From IMG/VR virus record IMGVR_UViG_3300009085_000053, positions 1 through 37,035 of that record: 37,035 nucleotides of DNA; one strand, written 5' to 3'. Both the position numbers and the translations under genes were made by a program. This document shows, piece by piece, positions 28,081-36,222 of this stretch. The notes under the pieces are model-generated. The model saw nothing but the letters and a program-made list of their open reading frames with translations. It ran no database searches and was not told the origin of the DNA. Each line of letters starts with the position of its first letter. Position 1 is the stretch's first letter. The DNA is from a virus.

Positions 28081-29340
28081 ATGGAAAAGAATAAAATTGG
28101 TTACGAAGTTTTAAAATATCATAATGCAAAAGTAAACATTCCGAAAGAAGATGAAATTCCTACCTTGTCAAAAATAGAAAATTTACCGGTATTCATGGAA
28201 GACAAAGAACCTTACTATAAAATCGAGGCTATCGACTTTCCTGCAAATGGTACTGGCGGGATTTACACAAAGTCTTTTTTTAAATCTTACATTAATAAAT
28301 TAAAAGAAAGACCTTTCGCAGGATCAAAGCGCGGGCATGAATTTCTGTCAAGGCCGAACACGGACTTTTACACAATCGGCGGGATGATTCAAGAAAATAA
28401 TGATGGAGAAAGCGGGACAGCTTTTTTAAAAATCTATATCCCTCAAAAACTTGATTCTGATAATTATGGATTTATTAATGACGCAAAAGCAGGGATCGTA
28501 AATTTTTCTCTTGTCACATTACCAAAAAGCATTAAGAAACGGGACAAAGACGGGAAAGAAAATACTTATTTCACAGCGTCAGAAGGTTATGAAAGAAACG
28601 ATGCTGTAGAATATGGAACCGGAGCGATGGCTCAAATGGTTAATAGTAGCAATCAAGAGGACTTTGAAAGCTTAAAAGCTATGATCCATGCCGGAAAGTA
28701 TGATGCAAAAAACAAACTAGATGGTGAAATCGTTCAGGGCGGGCTTGTAATTCGTTCCACCTTGAGACAAAAAGTCTCATGTGCTAACGGAGAAAATAAA
28801 AGCGAGTACGCTGAATTGATTTCATTAATTGATAAGACAGAGAACAGCAGGAGGAAAATAGTGAACAAAGAAGAATTATTTGAAACACTTTCGAATCTTT
28901 ATAAGAACGGCCAGACTAACGCAGGTGAAATTCTCACTTCCGTAGGAATCGCCGATAAACTTAGAAATGAGAAGGACATCGAAAATGCCGCGACTATCAA
29001 AAAACTGGTTGACTCTTTTGGTGCAGATTATCTTGAGACGATTGAGAAAGTCAAAGCCGAGAATGAAGCCAATGTTGATTACGCCGTAAAAAATGCCATC
29101 GCCGTAGTAGTCGGATCGGAGACTGTAAAAAATGCTAAGGGCGATTCGGTAGAGAACCTTGAATTTTCCAGAGCTTATGAGCTTTGCAAAAATCTCAAGG
29201 GTGATGAATTAAAATCGGCAGTTGAAAAACTTCCCGAGGATAAATTCATTAAACTTATCCGCGAAAATAAAGCAGATATCACTTCGCCTGTCAACGTAAT
29301 CAAAGACAGCGAAAAGAAAAGCGAAACAAAAGAATACTAG
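28081..29340 (+). CDS. Capsid maturation protease with scaffold domain
   Basis: A 419-residue protein. The N-terminal protease part has ERPFAGSKRGHEFLSRPNTD (His86) and GIVNFSLVTLP (Ser143), the His/Ser arrangement of phage assemblin-like prohead proteases. The C-terminal ~160 residues are acidic and helical, like a scaffold. An internal AGGAGG (28849-28854) precedes an in-frame GTG at 28861. SD GGTGGAG upstream of ATG 28081. Confidence 0.78.
   Translation: MEKNKIGYEVLKYHNAKVNIPKEDEIPTLSKIENLPVFMEDKEPYYKIEAIDFPANGTGGIYTKSFFKSYINKLKERPFAGSKRGHEFLSRPNTDFYTIGGMIQENNDGESGTAFLKIYIPQKLDSDNYGFINDAKAGIVNFSLVTLPKSIKKRDKDGKENTYFTASEGYERNDAVEYGTGAMAQMVNSSNQEDFESLKAMIHAGKYDAKNKLDGEIVQGGLVIRSTLRQKVSCANGENKSEYAELISLIDKTENSRRKIVNKEELFETLSNLYKNGQTNAGEILTSVGIADKLRNEKDIENAATIKKLVDSFGADYLETIEKVKAENEANVDYAVKNAIAVVVGSETVKNAKGDSVENLEFSRAYELCKNLKGDELKSAVEKLPEDKFIKLIRENKADITSPVNVIKDSEKKSETKEY
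28861..29340 (+). CDS. Nested scaffolding protein (internal start of the protease gene)
   Basis: A 159-residue product from GTG 28861, with a perfect AGGAGG 6 nt upstream. It is in frame with codon 261 of the protease gene. It begins MNKEELFETLSNLYKNGQTN and ends with a charged tail (ADITSPVNVIKDSEKKSETK). Nested scaffolds made this way are known in lambda (C/Nu3). It would guide shell assembly and be digested by the protease. Confidence 0.72.
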   Translation: MNKEELFETLSNLYKNGQTNAGEILTSVGIADKLRNEKDIENAATIKKLVDSFGADYLETIEKVKAENEANVDYAVKNAIAVVVGSETVKNAKGDSVENLEFSRAYELCKNLKGDELKSAVEKLPEDKFIKLIRENKADITSPVNVIKDSEKKSETKEY

Positions 29341-29349
29341 GAGGAAAGA

Positions 29350-29826
29350 ATGGCCGCACTTTGTTATATTGAAAAAGAAGACAAGCCAAGAGTTAGAAAA
29401 ATGACTAACAATTCCGGTGCCGCAGTTGTTGACGGCGAATTTGCATTGCTTGGAAAACTTCCTGCAGTAGCAAACGGAGCAATCGGATCGGGAGCAATCG
29501 GGGACTTCACAGTCGGAGGTATTAGAATTCAGGCCAATGACTTTGTAACATCCGAGGATACGTTCAATACGCTTAATGCCCCTGTTTATTGGGAAGGTAC
29601 TGGAAAACTTTTTTCAGACACAAGAACAGCTGGTTATTATGAAGTCGGACAGGTTGCAATAGTAAAAACAGGCGGGATTGTAATGATCGACTTGTACGAT
29701 GTTGCATTAGTTGTTCCGCAGGTTTCTGGACTTGTTGATGTTGAAATCACCAATCTCGCAGACAATAACATCTTGAAATATGATGCCGCTGGCGGAGTAT
29801 TCCAGAATGAAGCTGATGCGACTTAA
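29350..29826 (+). CDS. Capsid cement/decoration-like protein (DUF2190-like)
   Basis: A 158-residue, beta-rich protein with AGGAGG upstream. VRKMTNNSGAAVVDGEFALL and YYEVGQVAIVKTGGIVMIDL match the DUF2190 capsid-cement pattern. It precedes the major capsid gene, as decoration proteins do. Certainty is moderate. Confidence 0.65.
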   Translation: MAALCYIEKEDKPRVRKMTNNSGAAVVDGEFALLGKLPAVANGAIGSGAIGDFTVGGIRIQANDFVTSEDTFNTLNAPVYWEGTGKLFSDTRTAGYYEVGQVAIVKTGGIVMIDLYDVALVVPQVSGLVDVEITNLADNNILKYDAAGGVFQNEADAT

Positions 29827-29841
29827 TAAGGAGTAAGAGAA

Positions 29842-31051
29842 ATGGCTGAAATTTTAACCGCTGAAAAGCTGGTAGAAAAAAACAATAGAGTAGGCGAAAT
29901 GCGGGACGCTATTGTATGCAAATTCAAAAGAAGATATTTTGAAAAAAGAAAAACCAGATGTAATTTATTCCGAAGAATACAAAGTCGGAGAAGGTAAATG
30001 GCATAATAGCGCAGGGCAAAGAAATCTTTATAAAGAAATGAAAGCCCTGCAGGGAAAAATCGAAGACGAAAATAAAAAAGGTAACAGCGCAAGCGCGCCT
30101 GATGTTTCAGCTTTGATTGCAAAACTGTATATCGACGTTCAGAGATATTCAGACGACCTTGCCGACTATACTCCTCAGTTTTTCAATGTAATTTCTAGAC
30201 CAGACTTGCAGGAAATCAATTACCTTAGAGACTTGATTCCTTACGTCGGGCAGGAAGACGAAATCGTCGGGAATAATGACACTGTTCCATTGATTCAGCA
30301 GATGACAGCTTCAACAGAAACAGTGACGCTTGCTATTCGTGGTTTTGGTTGGAAAGGATCGTTGAAAAATACTCTTTTCAATTCTTTGCACAATATGCAG
30401 AGAGTCAATCAGGCCGCCGCTCGTATCATGGCAGACGAAAAGAACAAGCAGTCGATCGGTGCTATCGTTGCCCCTACTTATCACGGCAATTATTCACAGG
30501 CCGCCGATGCTACAAGTGGAGCGACTTACGACGAAAAACTTTATAACACCTTGAGAAAGGCTTATAAAAAACTTGGAACTTTCACGCATCCTTTGACCGG
30601 TATCACATTAGCACAGCTTGGAGCATACACAAGCGGAGTAAAAATCCTTTGTGCTCCTAGCGATTCATGGTCGATTGCACGAGTTGTAAATGGCGAATTA
30701 ACAAAGAGCGCAAATTCAAACACAATCGGTTCGCCGCTCCCTATTTCCGCAATCATTCCCTATGGTGGCGGTATTCAGAACGGTTTGACCTACGGTTTAA
30801 AAACTCTTGCCTATACAGGAGTGGCCGCCGGTTATGCTTACATGATCCTGCCTTTGGATTTGGGCGCGTTCGCTGCAACAAAGGTTGAGGGTCAGATGGA
30901 ATTATCTGTTGCTGATCCTCTTGCACTTTCCGCAGAGGTCAAGTCATGGTACAGAGCAACAGGAACAAACACCACTTGGATGTTGAGCGGAGCGGCTTCT
31001 GGATCAGGCGGTTGTCTGGTTTGTAAAATCGCATTGCCGGCAGATAGCTAG
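29842..31051 (+). CDS. Major capsid protein with apparent +1 frameshift near the N terminus
   Basis: The frame with ATG 29842 (SD AAGGAG) encodes MAEILTAEKLVEKNNRVGEM then RDAI and stops at 29995. The next frame (+1) is blocked upstream by TAG 29891-29893 and runs open to 31051, encoding YANSKEDILKKEKPDVIYSE onward. Skipping G29914 joins them as RDAI-YANSKEDI. The main body (~370 residues) has the features of an HK97-fold capsid protein, and the gene lies between cement and connector genes. The shift must fall between 29894 and 29994. A TTG at 29912 is the only upstream start in the second frame and has no good SD. Indel, assembly error or recoding are all possible. Confidence 0.8.
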
Positions 31052-31066
31052 TAGAGAGGAATAAAA

Positions 31067-31537
31067 ATGGCAGAAGTTTGGGAAACGCTTAAATCGGTTA
31101 GAATAAAACTAAATGATCCTTTCGAGGTTATCAATTTAAACCATGTAGCCAACTTCGCGGCGTTACCGGCTTCTGCTATTTCTCAAACAGCTTACAGAAC
31201 AGATGACACCGGAGAGTACTATGTACAATCCGGTGCTTATTATATTAAAAAAGATTTGACGATATCAGACGAACTTTTGAATTCGATGATTGGTACTTAT
31301 GGGGAATATGGAGCTATACAAAGAGCAATACCTATTTTGATTTCAAAAACGTTAAGGGAAATGCAGGTTGCAAGATTACAGAATGGATCGGAGTCTATTG
31401 AGTATCAAACATTAAGGGACGTACTAGATTTTTATCGATCCTTAAAAGAGCTTTACAAAGACGAAGGGTTGCAGGAAGAGGCATACGGTACAGGGCGGTC
31501 GATCAGAACTAAGCGGCCAATTATAGGGGCTTACTAA
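31067..31537 (+). CDS. Putative head-tail connector/adaptor
   Basis: A 156-residue protein, helical in its second half (LLNSMIGTYGEYGAIQRAIP, ISKTLREMQVARLQNGSESI, LRDVLDFYRSLKELYKDEG). Position directly after the major capsid fits a connector. No strict motif. SD GAGAGGA upstream, one-base overlap with the next gene (TAATG). Confidence 0.55.
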   Translation: MAEVWETLKSVRIKLNDPFEVINLNHVANFAALPASAISQTAYRTDDTGEYYVQSGAYYIKKDLTISDELLNSMIGTYGEYGAIQRAIPILISKTLREMQVARLQNGSESIEYQTLRDVLDFYRSLKELYKDEGLQEEAYGTGRSIRTKRPIIGAY

Positions 31538-31908
31538 TGGCATTGGGTAATTATGATTTATTTATCAATAGGAATGTTGATTATAATAAAAAGTTTACTT
31601 ATTACGATCCCGACGGAGTAACTCCGATAAATTTAACCGGCTATAGTTTTCAAGGTCAGATTAAAGTAAACCCGAAGTCTATTGCATTAATTGACATTGA
31701 CATTTCCATACCTACACCGGCAAATGGTGAAATATTTATAAACGTTGAAAGAGCACTAGCAGAAACTTTATTGGAAACAGGATGCAATAGCAAAGTAAAT
31801 TATTATGAGTATGATATCATTGTCACATATCCAAATACAGAAATGGAAGTATTTTTAGAGGGAAAAGTATTTGTTAAAGATGGAGTGACAGAATGGCAAT
31901 CACCGTAA
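31537..31908 (+). CDS. Beta-rich structural protein (adaptor-like)
   Basis: A 123-residue protein (DGVTPINLTGYSFQGQIKVN, YYEYDIIVTYPNTEMEVFLE), similar in style to small beta-sandwich N-terminal domains of phage surface proteins. It overlaps the next gene by 16 nt, so the two are probably partners. Function by context only. Confidence 0.6.
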   Translation: MALGNYDLFINRNVDYNKKFTYYDPDGVTPINLTGYSFQGQIKVNPKSIALIDIDISIPTPANGEIFINVERALAETLLETGCNSKVNYYEYDIIVTYPNTEMEVFLEGKVFVKDGVTEWQSP

Positions 31909-33245
31909 ACGAAATAAATAATAAAATCATAGCAGACGGCGACAGTGTGAAAATCATTGCTATTGCAGAGCAAGGGCCAGCAGGTGTCAGCGTTGGAATT
32001 GATGAATTGACAATAGATTTAAATTCCGAAAATGACGCTGAAATAAAAGGATTCGAATCGGCCGCAGATAATACCGTTATTCATAAGCGTTCTGGATTAA
32101 TTGCATTCGTTGATCAAAACGAAGCAAAAGTATATATCGATTTCACAACAGGCGTTGGAGTATCGCCGCAGGCCAGAAGATTATGGTGGAACGATAGCGA
32201 CCAAACGCTTAACCTTGGAATAAGTACAGATGTAACTTTACAACTCGGGCAAGAAATGCACATGCGAGCAAGAAACGTCGGCGCAGATGTGCTTGTAAAT
32301 GGCGATATTGTTTATATTTCTGGAAGCACTGGATCAATTCCTAATGTTCAAAAAGCCATTGCTTCGAACTATTCGCAATCTATAGAAGTTATTGCGATGG
32401 TAACAGAAACGTCGATCGCGGTAAATGGTTTTGGTATAATTTCAACAATGGGCCTTGTTCGTGGATTAAATACAAGTACATTAGATGAGGGTGGATTAGT
32501 TTATTTATCAGCGGCGACAGCTGGGAAATATACGGAAACAAAACCAGCGTATCCAAATAATCCAGTAGCCGCCGGTTATTGTATTTATAAACATAATACA
32601 AACGGTATTATATTATTTTTTCCTAAATTCTTTTCGAATAAATTCGGAGACATTACCGGCGGGAATTATTCAGGTTTTAATGATAGCGGAAGAATGGTGA
32701 TGGTTGGCGATGCTAAAGGATGGCGCGATGAACTGAACGACATATCCAAAGTTCAGAATTCAGGATCTGGATTTTCTGTTAATCCTATAGAATGTTGTGT
32801 TGATGTTATTCAAGCCGCTAACTTATCGGATTATCTATATCAGAATATTCAATTAAACCATGACAGGGATTTAACTGCAAATATTTTTCCGCATATGCAT
32901 TTCTGGCAGACGCAAAATCTATTGCCGAATTTTTTACTAGATTATAGATGGCAAAAAAAGAACGGTGCAAAAGTAACAGATTGGACAAGAATTCCTCTAA
33001 ATACTTTGCTAGAAACTTATACATCAGGAACGTTAAATCAAATAGCGACGACAGAGTCAGGGATTGCTGTACCGGTTGGAACTGACATATCCGATATAGT
33101 GCAATTCAGATTTTACAGAGATTACGGAAACGCAAGCGGACTATTCGCCGGCATTACTCCACATAGTGGAACGATGAGCCTTTTAAGTTTTGACGTTCAT
33201 ATTAAATTTGATTCTTTAGGATCAGCAACACAGGGCACAAAATGA
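31893..33245 (+). CDS. Large virion protein, possible head fiber
   Basis: A 450-residue protein. The N-terminal half has repeated beta elements (RRLWWNDSDQTLNLGISTDV, NVGADVLVNGDIVYISGSTG) typical of phage structural proteins. The C-terminal ~200 residues form a different, aromatic-rich domain (NIFPHMHFWQTQNLLPNFLL, LFAGITPHSGTMSLLSFDVH). A GPAG tetrapeptide occurs at ~27-30. Placement between capsid and neck genes suggests a head-surface fiber or appendage. The receptor or binding target is unknown. Confidence 0.65.
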   Translation: MAITVNEINNKIIADGDSVKIIAIAEQGPAGVSVGIDELTIDLNSENDAEIKGFESAADNTVIHKRSGLIAFVDQNEAKVYIDFTTGVGVSPQARRLWWNDSDQTLNLGISTDVTLQLGQEMHMRARNVGADVLVNGDIVYISGSTGSIPNVQKAIASNYSQSIEVIAMVTETSIAVNGFGIISTMGLVRGLNTSTLDEGGLVYLSAATAGKYTETKPAYPNNPVAAGYCIYKHNTNGIILFFPKFFSNKFGDITGGNYSGFNDSGRMVMVGDAKGWRDELNDISKVQNSGSGFSVNPIECCVDVIQAANLSDYLYQNIQLNHDRDLTANIFPHMHFWQTQNLLPNFLLDYRWQKKNGAKVTDWTRIPLNTLLETYTSGTLNQIATTESGIAVPVGTDISDIVQFRFYRDYGNASGLFAGITPHSGTMSLLSFDVHIKFDSLGSATQGTK

Positions 33246-33625
33246 ATGTAACAAATAATTTTAGAAAAATATTAGACACAATGATTGCGGTCAACCCATC
33301 GACTATAGAAAAATATGTTTATAAATTAAAGGATGACGGATTTGGTGGGACTATTACGGATCACACAATAAGCCCTGATATCGTATCAGAAAAGGTACGA
33401 TTTGTAAAAGGCGGCGACAATCTTGATGGAATTAGAACCGGAGCAATCGGCTTTACATTACCGATCGGTGAATATGTTTTAATGAAACACGATACCGTCA
33501 TAACGCTCGAGGACGAAATTGTTGATATATGTTCCGGCAATAAATACCGTGTCGGAGCAATGGAAAGTCTCACGATTGGTAGCCAGATATGGGCTAAAAG
33601 GGCAAAGGTTGAAAAAATAAAATGA
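33242..33625 (+). CDS. Head-closure/stopper-like protein
   Basis: A 127-residue protein. ISPDIVSEKVRFVKGGDNLD and GEYVLMKHDTVITLEDEIVD are consistent with the beta-rich head-closure family. Context is between head and tail genes. The family assignment is tentative. ATGA overlap at both ends. Confidence 0.55.
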   Translation: MNVTNNFRKILDTMIAVNPSTIEKYVYKLKDDGFGGTITDHTISPDIVSEKVRFVKGGDNLDGIRTGAIGFTLPIGEYVLMKHDTVITLEDEIVDICSGNKYRVGAMESLTIGSQIWAKRAKVEKIK

Positions 33626-33801
33626 AAAAAGAAGGGATGTTACCACCAAGAGATGGAGAACACGCGGACAGAATAAAGGGTGCTTTGATTGGTGTAAATT
33701 TTCAGGGAGTACAATATTTTTTATCAATACCAGAGGCGACAAGATTAATTTCTGAAATGTCGATTCAATTAAATATAATCATGAAGGGTCTTGATGTCTG
33801 A
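33622..33801 (+). CDS. Small hypothetical protein
   Basis: A 59-residue ORF (MKKEGMLPPRDGEHADRIKG...) with ATGA overlap upstream and an 8-nt overlap downstream. No SD stronger than TTGAAAAAA is seen, so translation is likely coupled. A conserved-looking alpha/beta sequence. The function is unknown. Confidence 0.6.
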   Translation: MKKEGMLPPRDGEHADRIKGALIGVNFQGVQYFLSIPEATRLISEMSIQLNIIMKGLDV

Positions 33802-34174
33802 TTCAATGCATGCGGATATCTTGCAAGCTCAAAACGGGATTTATGTAATTTATCAGAAAAGAAAATTAATGATTGAAGCAATTTGCCGTCAATTCGCGGC
33901 AATGGCTTTAAATAAATTCCTTGCAGAGCAACCAAATGAACAACTAAAAAAAGGTTTTTGGACAAATAGAACTTTAACGGCAAGGAATACCGTATTTGCA
34001 GGAACAGAGGCCGAGGATTTATTCGTCGGTTTTTTTTTAGCTCATGGCGTAGAATATGGAATAAAGCTAGAGATTGGAAATGACAGAAGATTTGAAGCAT
34101 TACGACCAATAATCTATTCCTTTTACGATCAATTTGTGTCAGTATTAAACGAGGTGTTCGGAGATGATAAGTAA
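33794..34174 (+). CDS. HK97 gp10-like neck protein
   Basis: A 126-residue protein. RTLTARNTVFAGTEAEDLFV then VEYGIKLEIGNDRRFEALRP fits the 'YxxxLExGxxRRFxALRPII' pattern of HK97 gp10-like minor structural proteins. ATG 33794 lies inside the previous gene; TTG 33791 is also in frame. Confidence 0.68.
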   Translation: MSDSMHADILQAQNGIYVIYQKRKLMIEAICRQFAAMALNKFLAEQPNEQLKKGFWTNRTLTARNTVFAGTEAEDLFVGFFLAHGVEYGIKLEIGNDRRFEALRPIIYSFYDQFVSVLNEVFGDDK

Positions 34175-34520
34175 AATTGTGGCAAAATTAAAGACCGGAT
34201 CAATCAAAAAAGTATTTCCATTCGGAATGCTTGACACATATCCAGACCCGCCTTATGTAGTAGTAAGGCCAGAAGCCGTCCCAAATGTCGGGAGACGATA
34301 CAGAATCATAGCCCACTTTTTACCTTGCCATATTATTGATTTAGAGGATTACACTTTTAATGAAGTATCAGTTCTTCTTGAAGACTTCGAAGCAACAGAC
34401 CGTCACGGGAATAATGTCAAACTACTTGATGAGGAAAGTTATACTGATATAATTGCTGACAATGATGATAAAACCATAAGCATGGAACGATCGTATTATA
34501 CGCCGTCCCGATTACACTAG
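34164..34520 (+). CDS. Tail completion/terminator-like protein
   Basis: A 118-residue protein (PFGMLDTYPDPPYVVVRPEA, RIIAHFLPCHIIDLEDYTF, MERSYYTPSRLH), alpha/beta. Located just before the tail tube gene, as tail terminators are. It overlaps the previous gene by 11 nt. Confidence 0.6.
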   Translation: MISKIVAKLKTGSIKKVFPFGMLDTYPDPPYVVVRPEAVPNVGRRYRIIAHFLPCHIIDLEDYTFNEVSVLLEDFEATDRHGNNVKLLDEESYTDIIADNDDKTISMERSYYTPSRLH

Positions 34521-34532
34521 GAGGTAAATTTT

Positions 34533-35471
34533 ATGGCTATGCAGAATTTGAAAACTAGATTTGCAACAGAAGGATTTCGGGCAATGCGATTGAACCCCGA
34601 CGGAACTATACCGGCAGCATCGCGCTTTCTTGGATTTACTGGAACAGTTGACCTATCTGCAATTCTTGATGTTGGAGACGCGGCTGATTTGACAGTAAAA
34701 ATCGACAGCACTGCAGAAGATACCAACACGGTAGACTTCACGGACGCAGTAGACAAAGCGGCGGTAACAGTTGCCGAGGCCGTGGCCGCTTTGACGACTG
34801 CCGCATTTACCGGAATAACTTGGAGCCTTGACACGGCAACGGGAAGACTAAAAGGTGTTTCAGCGACGGGAACTTATGTGCAGGTTTACGGAGAACTTGC
34901 GGCCGCTCTTGATTTCGGTCAGGGGTTGGATCATGGCGGAGAAGGTTTGGTATTTGTAAAATCTTTTGACGACCTTACAAAGTCAATCGGATTACCTAAA
35001 AATATCAAGGCCAAAGAAGAAATTGACGTTGAAGGCGCACAGGGGACAGTTACGAGAATGGTCATTTCCGCAAAACTGCAGGGGATGTCTCCTGTTATCG
35101 CAACCAAAAATAAGTCTTACGATATGCTTGAAATGATTCAGGGCGGAACATACAACAGAACAAACAACACTTACGACCCACCACTGTCAAGCAGAACGCA
35201 GTCACCAAGATTTTTTGTTGAAGTTTATTCCCCGCTTTACAGTCAGGGCGTAAGCAAGATGGAAGATTTAACCCATTACGAAAAATTGCTTATTCGTTCT
35301 TGCATTGGAATGGAAGGCGATGTACCTATCGAAGCGAAGGCATGGGCAAACTATTCTTTCAATCTTGAAGCCACAGAGTATGTAAATGAATCTTCTGTAA
35401 CGCTTCCGGCTTGGCAGGAAAGTCAGTTAACACTTGCGAACTTCGAGGCGTTGAACGTTGAAACTGTTTAA
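34533..35471 (+). CDS. Major tail (tube) protein
   Basis: A 312-residue protein with SD AGGAGG upstream. Its Thr/Ala/Asp-rich first third (ADLTVKIDSTAEDTNTVDFT) is an insertion-like or Ig-like surface part. The core (KEEIDVEGAQGTVTRMVISA, EATEYVNESSVTLPAWQESQ) fits tail-tube proteins. Order before the chaperone and tape measure is diagnostic. Confidence 0.75.
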   Translation: MAMQNLKTRFATEGFRAMRLNPDGTIPAASRFLGFTGTVDLSAILDVGDAADLTVKIDSTAEDTNTVDFTDAVDKAAVTVAEAVAALTTAAFTGITWSLDTATGRLKGVSATGTYVQVYGELAAALDFGQGLDHGGEGLVFVKSFDDLTKSIGLPKNIKAKEEIDVEGAQGTVTRMVISAKLQGMSPVIATKNKSYDMLEMIQGGTYNRTNNTYDPPLSSRTQSPRFFVEVYSPLYSQGVSKMEDLTHYEKLLIRSCIGMEGDVPIEAKAWANYSFNLEATEYVNESSVTLPAWQESQLTLANFEALNVETV

Positions 35472-36222
35472 GAGGACAATCGAAAAAGCCGTCAATCAAG
35501 AAATTGAGAGACGGCTTTCAGAAATTCCGAATAACCGCCCGCCTTCCGGATATAATCCGATTGAACATATTCGGGGCGGGCTTTTTCATTGGGTGCTAGT
35601 GCCATTTAATAATCAGGGAGTTTGGTGTCAATTAAGATGCCTTAACGCAACGGAACTTGAAGCTTGCGGAAGTGTTACATTGATTTCACTTTCAAAAGAT
35701 ACTACAAGACCGGCGATGGAAAAATTAATTGCGATGCGGAATATTCAAGAAGAGCTTTGTAAACAGGCAATGAATAATCCGACTTTTGATGAAGTAGTAA
35801 AATTAGTTGAAAAAGATGACAATGTATATTCAAGAACGAAAAAACAATTGGATGAAATAGAAAAAATTGATATTAGTGGATTGACAACTGTACAAAAAAA
35901 AGAAATTGAAGAAAGAATTTTAAGATTAAGATATAAGACAGCATATATTTTACCGGAAGATGCCTTCGGCTTTATAACATCATGGGCATTAGGCGGCGAT
36001 GTTTCAGATATTAAAAAAATCACTAGGGATCAGCTATTGACAGCGGCAATATTAGCAGAGCGGAATAAAAATAGTCCGTCGGATAATATAAAAGGGTTTT
36101 TTACAGATAGAGATAAAGCAGACATTGATAAAACATCATGGACTGTTTATAGCGAATACACAGAAATGCAGAGAGTTGAAAAGTCGTCAAAGGGAATTTC
36201 TTGGGTCGGCGGAGGAAAGTAA
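35458..36222 (+). CDS. Putative tail assembly chaperone
   Basis: A 254-residue protein starting at TTG 35458, inside the end of the tail gene, with GAGG ~9 nt upstream. Helical (RRLSEIPNNRPPSGYNPIEH, IEERILRLRYKTAYILPEDA). Its slot between tube and tape measure is that of the chaperone. No slippery G/GT pair was identified. Confidence 0.6.
   Translation: MKLFKRTIEKAVNQEIERRLSEIPNNRPPSGYNPIEHIRGGLFHWVLVPFNNQGVWCQLRCLNATELEACGSVTLISLSKDTTRPAMEKLIAMRNIQEELCKQAMNNPTFDEVVKLVEKDDNVYSRTKKQLDEIEKIDISGLTTVQKKEIEERILRLRYKTAYILPEDAFGFITSWALGGDVSDIKKITRDQLLTAAILAERNKNSPSDNIKGFFTDRDKADIDKTSWTVYSEYTEMQRVEKSSKGISWVGGGK

Noticed and set aside
29912-29914. TTG start for the major capsid protein
   Set aside because: No good SD upstream. 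The ATG frame from 29842 has a strong SD and a natural join, so an apparent frameshift is more likely than this start. Kept as an alternative.
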